From: CAYFMP01 sp964344215
GTDB lineage: Bacteria; Pseudomonadota; Alphaproteobacteria; Rhodospirillales; Casp-alpha2
Reading direction: 5' to 3'
Assembly (NCBI GenBank): GCA_964344215.1
Contig: CAYFMP010000023.1
Coordinates: 1 to 48,303 of the forward strand
Length of the DNA stretch: 48,303 nucleotides
Position 1 is the stretch's first letter, and every line of letters starts with the position of its first letter. The position numbers were made by a program, and so were the translations under genes. Positions 6,434 to 14,451 of the stretch are shown one piece after another. The notes beneath the pieces were generated by a model. That model ran no database searches, was not told the DNA's origin, and saw nothing but the letters and a program-made list of their open reading frames with translations.

Positions 6434-8185
6434 TTAGTCCAAGAACCCGAGGAACCGCCCGAACCGTTTCGTCAGCTTGTCCGGCCCGGCGGTTTTGTTG
6501 ATGAGGTCGAAGGCGTCGAGGGTCTTCGGGCCGATGCGGCCGTCGAGCTTCAGGGGTCGGAAGTCCTGACCCTTGAGCTCGGCCGGGCCGAGGTCGTTGA
6601 TGGTCTCCTGCAGGGTGACGGCCTCGATGCGTCCGCCGCGCCTGTTTCCGGGCCGGTCCTCGGGGTCGGCTTTCGGATTACGGAACAAATGCCCGATGGC
6701 GGCCTCGGTCTCTTGCGCCAAGTTGCCGCCGCGGTTTTGCCGGGCCTGCCTGGCGAAGTCGCGGAAGCGGCCCAAGGCAATCCCTTCGTCGACCTTGGCG
6801 GCGCCCAAGCGGGCGACGGCGCGTTTCAGGTCGCTCCGGGTCTTCGATCCGAACACGCCGTCGGTCTTCAAGGCGCGGCGCGGGTAGGCGCCGGAAGCCC
6901 GGCTCTCCGGCTTGATGGCGCTCGACAGCAGGTTGAGACCGTCCTGCAAATGGCGGATCGGGCGGCTCAGCGAACGGCCATCGGAGGCGACGACGACGCG
7001 GCGGGCGACGCGCCGCAACCCGTCCCGCAACGGCCGGCCGTCGGCGTCCACGGCCGCCATCGGCCGCTCGGGCGGGACCCTCTTCGGCTTCGGCTCGATC
7101 ATCCTCCCCGTCGCGTCGCGCTCGACCGGGCCGGTGCCGTAGGCATGCTCGAAGAAGTCGCGCTCGGCGCAGAACAGCTCGTCGCGCCGGGGGTCGCCCG
7201 CCGGCAGCGCGATCCTCGCCTTCATCACCCGTTCTGCCTCGCCGGCCGTCCACCGGCCGACCGGCTTGACCAGGATATCGTCGATGCCGTCGTCCTTCTC
7301 GACCTCGGCGATGAAGGCGCGGGCCTCGGGGGTCGAGAGCTTGGCGGCCTCGCGATCCTCGGCGGCTTCGGTTTTCTTCGTGTCGGAGCCCGGGTCCTCG
7401 GAACTATCGTCGGCGGCGGGTTCGTCGTTTCCGCCGTCGTTTTTCTCCGGCGGTTCGGGCTTACGCGGCGGCTCGATGTCGTCGAAGGACGGTTTTTCCT
7501 TGGCCGTTTCGTCCGCCCGTTTCTTGGCCCATTCCTCGTCGGCCTTGTTCAAGGCGGCGTCGAAGGCACGGTTCGAGTCCTCCGGCGGCAACCCCGACAG
7601 CGCCTCGTAGTTGCGCCGGAGGCGCTCCTCGTCTCGCCGGCCCTCCTCGCGGTCGGTGAAGAACAGCGATTCGTCGGCCATCTTGCTGATGTCGCCGGCC
7701 TTGACCGCTTCTTGAAGCTTGGGGAATTTCTTGATGCTTCCATTGGCGTAGGCGATGTCCGTCACCGCCGCCTTCTGGCGGTCCGAGAGCTTGTTCCAGG
7801 CTTCGTCGCCGACGTCACGGCGAATGCCGTCGATTTTCGTGGCGATTTCCTGGTCCAGCTTGGCGTCCATCGCCTCTTTCGGCATGCGGACGTTGGTCTC
7901 ATCCTTATACCGATCGGCAAGCAGGTTCTTCGGCTGCGCTTTCGTTTCCCGGTAAGCTTGGCGCTTCTCCGCATCGGTGGCCGCTCGTACGGCTTTTCCG
8001 TTCTGTTCGACGATCAAATCGAGCTTGGCGAAGGCGTCCTCGTCGTTGACCTTGAACCCGACGCCGATGGTGACGTTGCCCTTGATATCGAGGTAGGGGT
8101 GGGCAGGCTTTCCCTCGGAGCGTTTGATGTGGTTGCGGATGACGTCGAGAGTGGTTGAGGGCATTTGAAGCTGGTGATCACTCAT
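6434..8185 (-). CDS. GH24 (T4-type) lysozyme domain fused to C-terminal peptidoglycan-binding-like repeats
   Basis: The N-terminal domain is a phage-type lysozyme (glycoside hydrolase 24), which cleaves the MurNAc-GlcNAc bond. The catalytic triad keeps the exact T4 lysozyme spacing, Glu24-x8-Asp33-x5-Thr39, inside HPYLDIKGNVTIGVGF. Residues about 225-275 form a Pro/Asp/Glu-rich linker. The C-terminal part has two segments like PG_binding_1 domains, LKTDGVFGSKT (from about 439) and LKLDGRIGPKT (from about 545). ATG 8185 is chosen because GGAGA precedes it by about five bases; an upstream ATG at 8197 overlaps that site. No signal peptide is visible, so an export route would need a holin, a secretion system or lysis. 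At 583 aa it is far larger than phage endolysins. It is divergent from an exported protein, with a dead partial copy 640 bp away. It may be a prophage remnant or a secreted effector. Confidence 0.82.
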   Translation of the reverse strand: MSDHQLQMPSTTLDVIRNHIKRSEGKPAHPYLDIKGNVTIGVGFKVNDEDAFAKLDLIVEQNGKAVRAATDAEKRQAYRETKAQPKNLLADRYKDETNVRMPKEAMDAKLDQEIATKIDGIRRDVGDEAWNKLSDRQKAAVTDIAYANGSIKKFPKLQEAVKAGDISKMADESLFFTDREEGRRDEERLRRNYEALSGLPPEDSNRAFDAALNKADEEWAKKRADETAKEKPSFDDIEPPRKPEPPEKNDGGNDEPAADDSSEDPGSDTKKTEAAEDREAAKLSTPEARAFIAEVEKDDGIDDILVKPVGRWTAGEAERVMKARIALPAGDPRRDELFCAERDFFEHAYGTGPVERDATGRMIEPKPKRVPPERPMAAVDADGRPLRDGLRRVARRVVVASDGRSLSRPIRHLQDGLNLLSSAIKPESRASGAYPRRALKTDGVFGSKTRSDLKRAVARLGAAKVDEGIALGRFRDFARQARQNRGGNLAQETEAAIGHLFRNPKADPEDRPGNRRGGRIEAVTLQETINDLGPAELKGQDFRPLKLDGRIGPKTLDAFDLINKTAGPDKLTKRFGRFLGFLD

Positions 8186-8230
8186 GATATTCTCCATTTG
8201 GTTGTGCGTCTTGAGGTTAGAGTTGAAGCA

Positions 8231-8797
8231 GTGCGTTTCGTCGTTTCGTTGATGGTTGGGTTCTTGCTGGTGACCGAACGGTCATCGGCGACCGAACAAG
8301 AAGACCAGCCGTTCGAATTACCGGTCAGTCAGATGTGGTCGCAGGTCATCCCCGACGGGCTCGGCATGAAGTTTTTCGAAGGGCATTGGGAGTACATCGG
8401 GCGCGGCGGCATGATACCGATCGACGTGACCGCCGAAGCATTCGTCAACCTGCTGAAGGACGAAAGCTCCCCTTACCGGAATAGCCCCTACCGGGTGTTG
8501 TATGAAGCCCGCAACTACGTCCTCATCGCCGAGTTGTTGCGCGATACCGATTCCGCCTGGACCAACTTTGTTGTGCTGACGCTGCGGAGCCGCAGCTTGG
8601 ATGACCCCTATATCAACATGATTTACTTTTATTGCGGCGACCCATTCATGAAGGACGCCGACAAGGCGTTCCATTGGCCGAAGGCCAAATTGATGGAGTT
8701 GTTCCGTTCCCAATGCCCGGTCGAGGTCGATCTGAAAAAGCATTCCCGTCTCGGGGAGGGCTGGACCTGGGCCCGTTACCAGCGTCGTGAAGAGTGA
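8231..8797 (+). CDS. Exported protein of unknown function
   Basis: I do not recognise this protein. Starting at GTG 8231 gives MRFVVSLMVGFLLVTERSSA followed by TEQ: a short hydrophobic core and a plausible cleavage site after SSA, so a periplasmic location is likely. The mature part (about 168 aa) has aromatic-rich segments (FFEGHWEYIGRGG, YINMIYFYCGDPF) and two cysteines that could form a disulfide. An open frame continues back to 8165 but would overlap the divergent lysozyme gene. Only 45 bp separate the two starts, so their promoters must overlap. Base composition is less GC-rich than in the flanking core genes. No paralogue is in the window. Confidence 0.65.
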   Translation: MRFVVSLMVGFLLVTERSSATEQEDQPFELPVSQMWSQVIPDGLGMKFFEGHWEYIGRGGMIPIDVTAEAFVNLLKDESSPYRNSPYRVLYEARNYVLIAELLRDTDSAWTNFVVLTLRSRSLDDPYINMIYFYCGDPFMKDADKAFHWPKAKLMELFRSQCPVEVDLKKHSRLGEGWTWARYQRREE

Positions 8798-8824
8798 GGC
8801 AGCGCCGACACCGATCCGGAATTT

Positions 8825-8950
8825 CTAACCCTCGTTGTCAATTTCGAACCCGACGCCGATGGGGACGTTTTCCTTGATGTCGAGATAAGGATAACTCGGT
8901 TTTCCTCCGCTTTTCCTGATGTGAAATTCGACGGCGGTCAGGGTCCTTGT
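8825..8950 (-). pseudogene. Fragment of a second GH24 lysozyme-like gene, catalytically dead
   Basis: Reading minus from 8941 to 8828 gives HIRKSGGKPSYPYLDIKENV and then PIGVGFEIDNEG, ending in a TAG stop. This aligns residue for residue with positions 12-48 of the lysozyme encoded at 6434-8185. The catalytic Glu is replaced by Gly and the catalytic Thr by Pro, and everything after about residue 48 is missing. The upstream frame continues to about 9070 without similarity to the intact gene. It lies in the same orientation as the intact copy, as expected after tandem duplication and decay. Confidence 0.75.
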
Positions 8951-9103
8951 CCTATTTGTTGGAGGATCGATAAGGGGACGATGGGTCCCGGTTGGCTTTC
9001 CGGCTTTGACTGTGTTGGCAGGCGGCACAAAAAATGCCGAACGGGCCAAGCCGATGAGCGGTAAGCACACCTGTCCGGTTCGCTAGGAACTTTTATAGAA
9101 CAT

Positions 9104-9226
9104 ATGACTCCCAAAGTAAAGAAAAAATACCTCGTCAATCGGAACGGTGATCTCGTTCTAGGTCGATTCCAGATCGAGCCGCAATTTTCACAATCACCAA
9201 CCGTGGCCTTTGCTTCGAACTATTGA
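9104..9226 (+). CDS. Possible 40-residue ORF
   Basis: ATG 9104 opens a frame encoding MTPKVKKKYLVNRNGDLVLG and 20 further residues, ending at a TGA at 9224-9226. It is short, with a Lys-rich start and no recognised family. The nearest purine-rich site (AGGAAC, 9085-9090) is too far for a good ribosome site. It could be a small gene, a decayed gene end, or chance. The surrounding 8942-9291 stretch contains nothing else I can support. Confidence 0.25.
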   Translation: MTPKVKKKYLVNRNGDLVLGRFQIEPQFSQSPTVAFASNY

Positions 9227-9291
9227 CCGAAGCCTGCAACCGTGACAAAGACGGCTCGCCACCGACACGCTCCGACGAGGACGGATGCCCC

Positions 9292-10514
9292 ATGGAAGAC
9301 CTGATTACCATCGAGAATGGCGAGCGCGTGATGCCGACGTTCAGCGAAGCCGAAATGACGGCGCGGCTGACCAGGTTGCGCGCCCACATGGCAGATCAGG
9401 AAATCGGCACGGCGCTGTTCACGTCGTATCACAACATCAACTACTTCTCGGATTTCCTCTATTGTTCGTTCGGGCGGCCCTACGGTCTCGTCGTGACTGC
9501 CGAAACTGCCACGACGATCTCCGCCAACATCGACGGCGGCCAACCGTGGCGGCGCACTTTCGGCGACAACCTGATCTACACGGATTGGCAACGCGACAAC
9601 TATTTCCGGGCCGTTCAACGGCTGGTGCCGGCCGGCCGCCGCCTCGGCGTCGAGTTCGACCACCTTAACCTGGAGAACCGCGCCAAGCTCGAAGCCGCCC
9701 TGCCTGGCACCGAACTGGTCGATATCTCGAAAGCGGTTATGGCCCAACGCATGGTCAANNNNNNNNNNNNNNNNNNNNGTCGGACGAGGAGATCGCCGTT
9801 ATCCGGAACGGCGCGCGTATCGCCGATATCGGCGGTGCGGCGTGCCGTGACGCCGTCGCCGAGGGCGTACCGGAATACGAAGTGGCACTGGCCTCGACCG
9901 GCGCCATGGTCCGCGAGATCGCCGCCACCTACCCACACGTCGAATTGATGGATACCTGGACCTGGTTTCAGTCCGGCATCAACACCGACGGCGCCCACAA
10001 CCCGGTCACCAGCCGCAGGATCGAGAGGGGCGACATTCTTAGCCTCAACTGCTTCCCAATGATCGCCGGCTACTACACGGCGCTAGAACGCACTCTCTTT
10101 CTCGACCACGCCAGCCCGCGGCATTTGGAGCTATGGCGGGTCAACGTCGAAGTCCACGAGCGCGGTCTCAAGTTGATCAAACCGGGCGTACGGTGCTGCG
10201 ATATCGCCGCCGAACTCAACGAGATTTACGGGGCTCACGACGTCCTGCAATACCGAACGTTCGGATACGGCCATTCCTTCGGCGTGCTGTCGCACTACTA
10301 CGGCCGCGAGGCCGGACTTGAGCTGCGTGAGGACATCGAGACCGTGCTGCAGCCCAACATGGTGGTTTCCATGGAACCGATGATCATGCTGCCCGAAGGC
10401 ATGGACGGCGCCGGCGGCTATCGCGAGCACGACATTCTGGTGGTCACCGAAACCGGTGCCGACAACATCACCGGATTCCCGTTCGGCCCCGAGCACAACA
10501 TCATCCCGGCGTGA
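9292..10514 (+). CDS. Creatinase (creatine amidinohydrolase, M24 'pita-bread' family), interrupted by an assembly gap
   Basis: Creatinase hydrolyses creatine to sarcosine and urea. Identity is clear from FTSYHNINYFSDFLYCSFGR, ISANIDGGQPWRR, YTDWQRDNYF, then WTWFQSGINTDGAHNPVT with the catalytic His, FGYGHSFGVLSHYYGREAGL and SMEPMIMLPEG. ATG 9292 has GAGGACGG just upstream and matches the start of known creatinases. Twenty Ns at 9759-9778 split the gene, with the halves in different frames. Deleting all of them gives MVKSDEE and restores one continuous 400-residue frame, so the gap is spurious and the gene is probably intact. It is followed 82 bp later by a ThDP decarboxylase pair. No sarcosine oxidase or urease is in the window, so the physiological substrate could be another guanidino compound. 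Confidence 0.93.
9759..9778. other. Assembly gap of 20 Ns inside the creatinase gene
   Basis: This is a run of 20 unknown bases. The flanks AA and GTCGGAC join to AAG-TCG-GAC (Lys-Ser-Asp) when the run is removed, in frame and in agreement with the family sequence. The true gap therefore appears to be zero bases, or a small multiple of three. Confidence 0.97.
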
Positions 10515-10596
10515 GCCGGCTTTGCAGGAAAGGCGGCGGTGGTTAGGATGGCCGCGTTCGCCGTTACAACTCGCGTTCGACGGAAATCCGCATGAG

Positions 10597-11118
10597 ATGA
10601 CCACGTCCGAGCAGAATGCCTGGCCCAGCCGCCTCTTCGACCAACTGGTCGACGCCGGGGTATCGCTGTTCGCCTATATCCCCGATGCCGGCAACAAACG
10701 ACTGATCGAGCTGGCCGAGGCCTCGAACCGCGCCCGCCCCGTACTGTTGACTTCGGAAGAGGAAGGAGTGGCGCTGTGCGCTGGTGCCGACCTGGTCGGT
10801 GAACGCGGCGTGCTCTGCATGCAATCCTCCGGCGTCGGCAACTGCCCGAATTTCCTTTCGTTCGTCAAAGGCGGGCGTTTTCCGATCCTGATGATCGTCT
10901 CCATGCGGGGCGACTACGGCGAGCAGAACCCTTGGCAATATCCCATGGGCCAGGCCGTCGAACCGTTGCTCGAAGCGATGGGCGTGCTGACCTACCGAGT
11001 CGAGACGGCCGACGAATTGGAAGGCGCGACGGCGGCAGCGCTGGCGGCATCGGACAAGGGCGGTCAAAGCGCGGCGTTGATCCTTTCGCAGAAGTTCCTC
11101 GGCGCAAAGGCGTTCTGA
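10597..11118 (+). CDS. ThDP-dependent decarboxylase, alpha (PYR-domain) subunit; sulfopyruvate decarboxylase-like
   Basis: This 173-residue subunit matches the N-terminal (pyrimidine-binding) domain of thiamine-diphosphate decarboxylases of the sulfopyruvate/phosphonopyruvate type (ComD-like). Key segment: LLTSEEEGVALCAGADLVG (51-69), whose Glu activates the cofactor, then MQSSGVGNCPNFLS and ILMIVSMRGDYGEQNPWQYP. It is half an enzyme; the partner half is the next gene, 2 bp downstream, and together they would form the active site. ATG 10597 is the first codon consistent with the family start; an upstream extension is less likely. The substrate (sulfopyruvate, phosphonopyruvate or another 2-oxo acid) cannot be told from the sequence. 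Confidence 0.85.
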   Translation: MTTSEQNAWPSRLFDQLVDAGVSLFAYIPDAGNKRLIELAEASNRARPVLLTSEEEGVALCAGADLVGERGVLCMQSSGVGNCPNFLSFVKGGRFPILMIVSMRGDYGEQNPWQYPMGQAVEPLLEAMGVLTYRVETADELEGATAAALAASDKGGQSAALILSQKFLGAKAF

Positions 11119-11120
11119 AG

Positions 11121-11705
11121 ATGTCCGAACCGACCCTCGATCGTCGCGATCTACTGGCTTGGCTGTTTCCAACACCCGGCGACTATCTTTTCATCAGCGG
11201 CTTGGCCGGCTCGGCCCGCGACGCCGCCGCCCTGACCGACGACGGCGACAACCTGTTCACCATGGCCGGCACCATGGGCGCCGCCGTATCGGTCGGTCTG
11301 GGGGTCGCCTTGTCGGCGCCTCAATCCCAAATCGCGGTGATTACAGGCGACGGCGAGTTACTGATGAATGTCGGCGCCCTGGCGACCGTCGCCACCACGC
11401 ACCCCGGCAATTTGTCCATCGTCTGCATCGACAACGGTTGTCACGGAGAGACCGGCGGACAGACCGGCCACACGGCACACCGCACCGACCTCGCCCTGAT
11501 GGCGCGAGGGGCCGGGTTCGATTCGATCATGACCCTGGAAAAACCCGATCGAATAGACGCGGCGGCGAAGTTCCTGTCCGAGGCGCCGGCGCCGCGCTTC
11601 CTGCTGGCTCGGGTCACGCCGGGGCCGCCGTCCACTTACAAGCGCAACCTCGATCCCGCCGCCTGCCGACTGCGTTTCCGTAACGCCTATCTCGGCTTCC
11701 GCTGA
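11121..11705 (+). CDS. ThDP-dependent decarboxylase, beta (PP-domain) subunit; sulfopyruvate decarboxylase-like
   Basis: This 194-residue subunit matches the C-terminal, diphosphate-binding domain of split decarboxylases (ComE-like). The ThDP/Mg motif runs from GDGELLMN (76-83) to CIDN (102-105), about 29 residues as expected, followed by HGETGGQTGHTAHRTDLA. It starts at ATG 11121, two bases after the alpha-subunit stop, so the two are translationally coupled. Context with creatinase and the nearby RidA and EamA genes hints at one catabolic or detoxification unit, but none of the neighbours fixes the substrate. The next gene is convergent and ends 9 bp away. Confidence 0.86.
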   Translation: MSEPTLDRRDLLAWLFPTPGDYLFISGLAGSARDAAALTDDGDNLFTMAGTMGAAVSVGLGVALSAPQSQIAVITGDGELLMNVGALATVATTHPGNLSIVCIDNGCHGETGGQTGHTAHRTDLALMARGAGFDSIMTLEKPDRIDAAAKFLSEAPAPRFLLARVTPGPPSTYKRNLDPAACRLRFRNAYLGFR

Positions 11706-11714
11706 CGGCCGGCG

Positions 11715-12110
11715 TCAGGGCCGTCTGGCGATCATGTCGATCTCGACCAGGGCATCGCGGGCCAGGCCGGTGACGCCGACGCAGGTGCGGGCCGGCAGCC
11801 GGTCGGCGGGGAAGTAGGACTTGTAGACTTCGTTCATCGCCTCGTAGTCGCGCGTGAACTCGGTGATGAAGACCCGGCACGACAGCACGTGCTCCAGGCC
11901 CAGCCCCAATCCCTCGAGAACGATGGCCAGGTTGTCCATGACCCGCCGGGTCTGGGCTTCGATGCCTTCCGGCAAGGGCTTGGCGTCGTCATCGGGGTCG
12001 GTCGGCATCTGGCCGGTCAGTTGAACCCAGCCGTCGCATTCGACGGCGTGGCTGAACGGCGCCACATGCGTCGGAGCGTTCGAAAAATTGTGGAAGAGAG
12101 GCTCGCTCAT
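11715..12110 (-). CDS. RidA/YjgF/YER057c-family protein (131 aa)
   Basis: The RidA superfamily includes enamine/imine deaminases that remove reactive intermediates of PLP enzymes, and related aminoacrylate or other hydrolases in catabolic operons. Visible features are WVQLTGQMPTDPDDDAKPLP, the IEAQTRRVMDNLAIVLEGLG helix, the VFITEFTRDYEAMNEVYKSY segment, and LPARTCVGVTGLARDALVEID, where the conserved Arg of RidA is present (PARTCVGV). ATG 12110 is preceded by GGAG at seven bases; an upstream extension in the same frame lacks family similarity. It is convergent with the ThDP pair and divergent from the EamA gene, so it is probably separately regulated. Confidence 0.9.
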   Translation of the reverse strand: MSEPLFHNFSNAPTHVAPFSHAVECDGWVQLTGQMPTDPDDDAKPLPEGIEAQTRRVMDNLAIVLEGLGLGLEHVLSCRVFITEFTRDYEAMNEVYKSYFPADRLPARTCVGVTGLARDALVEIDMIARRP

Positions 12111-12240
12111 CGTGATCTCCTTGAATGACTCCGATCCACCGTAGCAGCGCTCCGGGCGACGGCCCAAGAGCCTTCGCGAAAACACTTGCGCGAATTGCTT
12201 TTTGATCGGAACACTGGCGGCGAACGACGGAGGGTTCGCC

Positions 12241-13155
12241 ATGCCGGACACCAGGACGCCGCCTCGACAAATTGCCGTTGGATTGGCTCTTACCGCCTTG
12301 TCGGCGGTTAGTTTCGGCGTCGTTACCTCGTTCGCCAATCTCGCCTATGCAGGCGGTTCCAACCCGGTCTCGCTGGTCTTGATCCGCGGCGCCCTGGCGG
12401 TCCTGGTCGGCCTCGGACTGGCGCTCGCCCTCAAACGCCCGTTCACGGTGCCCGGCGACGCCCGGCCGGCACTTCTCGGCACCAGCGTCGCGGTCATCAT
12501 GGCCAGTCTCTGTTACCTGTCAGCGGTCGAACGCATTCCGGTCAGCCTTGCTGTGCTTCTGTTCTACACTTTCCCGCTGCTGGTGTTGTTGTCGGAATCC
12601 GCGCTGGCGCGGAAATGGCCGAGCCCGAGAGCCGTGTTGGCGGTGGCGATCGCTTTCGGCGGTCTGGTGCTGGCGCTCGGTCCGTCCATCGATTCTCTGG
12701 ATTGGTCGGGCGTTGGGTTGGCGCTTGCCGCCGCCGTCGGCGCCGGCGCTACCGTCCAGTTCAGCGCCCGAGTCTCCGGCAAGATGAGCCTTACGACATT
12801 GACGTTCTATACGCACCTGTTCGGGCTACCCATCGCCTTCGCGCTTCTACGCGCGTTCGACGGTTTCACCTTGCCCTACTCCGATACCGGCTGGACGGGC
12901 CTGGTCGCCGCCAGCGTGTTCTACGTCGGCGGAATCTGTTTCCTTTACGCCGCTACACGGTTCGCCGAACCGACCCTGGCGGCGATGGTCTACAATCTGG
13001 AGCCCCTGGTCACAATGGTAGCGGGCGTGGTGATCCTCGGGGAATTGTTGAGCCCCATCCAATACCTCGGCGGGTTTTTCGTTCTCCTCGGCGTTTACAC
13101 GGCGACGCTGAGAGGGTCGAGGGCGGACGCGCCGGAAGCCGGGACCGCTGGTTAG
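12241..13155 (+). CDS. EamA/DMT-family transporter
   Basis: This is a 304-residue inner-membrane protein with about ten hydrophobic helices arranged as two EamA repeats. Typical segments are VSFGVVTSFANLAYAGGSNP and LVLIRGALAVLVGLGLALAL in the first repeat, and ICFLYAATRFAEPTLAAMVY with NLEPLVTMVAGVVILGE in the second. Family members export amino acids and other metabolites; the substrate here is unknown. ATG 12241 has GGAGGG seven bases upstream. Its stop codon overlaps that of the convergent cyclase-like gene. Confidence 0.9.
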   Translation: MPDTRTPPRQIAVGLALTALSAVSFGVVTSFANLAYAGGSNPVSLVLIRGALAVLVGLGLALALKRPFTVPGDARPALLGTSVAVIMASLCYLSAVERIPVSLAVLLFYTFPLLVLLSESALARKWPSPRAVLAVAIAFGGLVLALGPSIDSLDWSGVGLALAAAVGAGATVQFSARVSGKMSLTTLTFYTHLFGLPIAFALLRAFDGFTLPYSDTGWTGLVAASVFYVGGICFLYAATRFAEPTLAAMVYNLEPLVTMVAGVVILGELLSPIQYLGGFFVLLGVYTATLRGSRADAPEAGTAG

Positions 13156-14387
13156 ACGAAGTCCTCGGAGTCGAATACGAAATCATCCAATTCACTGGTC
13201 TGGATGCCCAGGTATATGGGATCGGCCTGCTTACGGTAGATGTTGATCTTGGCGTTGTAGACGTTGCGCGACCGGCCGTGTTTGTCGGAGATCAGGTATT
13301 TCTTGATGCCGAAAGCATCATCGCTCCCACCTCGCTTCTCGCCGGTCAAATAGCAATGAATTTCCTCGATTTCGTCGTCGGAAAGAACCAGCCCTTCGAG
13401 GCTGGACAACGTCTGCTGCGTGCGCTCGATGAATTCGACCGAATCAAGTTTCTTCGGGATGCCGGTGATCCTATCGGGCATCGGAACCCGGAAATCGCCG
13501 ACCAGGACCTGTCCCGGCAACGCACGGTCGACCATCCGCGCCAGTTCGATGGTGACGTCGCCGACGATGTAGCTGTAGATGGTCGGACTGAGGCCTTCCG
13601 ACTGGTAGAACTCGTAATGGCCGCCGATATGAAAACACGCCCTGAGCTGCGGTGTCGTGTTGGCGACCGACTTCGAGCGCGCGATAGCGTTGTCGGCCAG
13701 AACCAGATGCATAAAATGGTAGAGATTGACGTTGGCCTGAATGCTGCGGTCGCGGTTCCAGATATAGAACCCGTCACCGGTCGTGGTGCGGGCGAAGTTG
13801 ATGTCGATCTCCTTGTCCAGCATCTTGGAAAATGCGGAGTTCACCGAATAAGCCAGACTGTTGAGTTGGGTGACCTGCTCCAGCGGCGATATCAGCGAAA
13901 AGCCGACGATATCGAATAACGCCACTGCTCTGTCTTCGACATAGGAAATGGAGTAGCGCTTGACGACTTGCTCGATCAGTTCGAAATCGAGGTCGATGCC
14001 GGGTCTGCATGGCATCTCTACGGGAATCGGTTCATACTCGAGAAGCTCGGCCAGATGATCGAGCCCATCCGGTGTTACGTGTTTGGGGTGAGCGATAATG
14101 TCCTCGATAAAGCTGCTCGGCCGGATGCCTAGCGCCATTCCGCCCGTGCGCGTAGCGTCTTCCTTGGCCTTGAGGACGTGTTCGCTGATCGTGTAGTGAG
14201 GAATGACAAGAACCTGAATACCTGGTTCCTTCACCGCCCATACCAGAACCAGGTTGCGCCCCAACGCCCAGAGTTGGTGGAGTTCGCGATCCAGCGTCTC
14301 CAGCCAGCCCAGTTGTTGTTCGCTCAGACGTTCCTCGACCTCAGCGTCCAATCCGAGCATGAGTTTAGCGTCGAATTTCACCGACAT
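13152..14387 (-). CDS. Class III nucleotide cyclase-like protein, probably degenerate
   Basis: Residues about 150-300 form a cyclase homology domain. Both metal aspartates are present: ALFDIVGFS (Asp about 159) and TTTGDGFYIW (Asp about 205). The position that normally holds the substrate-selecting Lys (K-T-x-G-D) is Thr. The transition-state Asn of the VNxAAR motif is replaced, since the motif reads VTIELARMVDRALPGQ, although the Arg remains. It may therefore bind nucleotide without cyclising it, or use another substrate; this is inference. About 150 N-terminal residues look like a separate sensory domain I cannot name. The start is unclear: ATG 14387 has AGGGA too close, and a TTG at 14408 is possible. 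Confidence 0.72.
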   Translation of the reverse strand: MSVKFDAKLMLGLDAEVEERLSEQQLGWLETLDRELHQLWALGRNLVLVWAVKEPGIQVLVIPHYTISEHVLKAKEDATRTGGMALGIRPSSFIEDIIAHPKHVTPDGLDHLAELLEYEPIPVEMPCRPGIDLDFELIEQVVKRYSISYVEDRAVALFDIVGFSLISPLEQVTQLNSLAYSVNSAFSKMLDKEIDINFARTTTGDGFYIWNRDRSIQANVNLYHFMHLVLADNAIARSKSVANTTPQLRACFHIGGHYEFYQSEGLSPTIYSYIVGDVTIELARMVDRALPGQVLVGDFRVPMPDRITGIPKKLDSVEFIERTQQTLSSLEGLVLSDDEIEEIHCYLTGEKRGGSDDAFGIKKYLISDKHGRSRNVYNAKINIYRKQADPIYLGIQTSELDDFVFDSEDFV

Positions 14388-14451
14388 ATCCCTAATTTGA
14401 GCCGGCAAATACTAGTTTACGCCAAGGGCGGGCGGCAAGTTCCGCCACCTT

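Noticed and set aside
6278..8158. 626-residue plus-strand ORF over the lysozyme gene
   Set aside because: It is the opposite strand of a motif-bearing gene; composition is that of a high-GC shadow.
9759..9778. Creatinase as a pseudogene with a frameshift
   Set aside because: The frame change is fully explained by the artificial N run; both halves are fully conserved.
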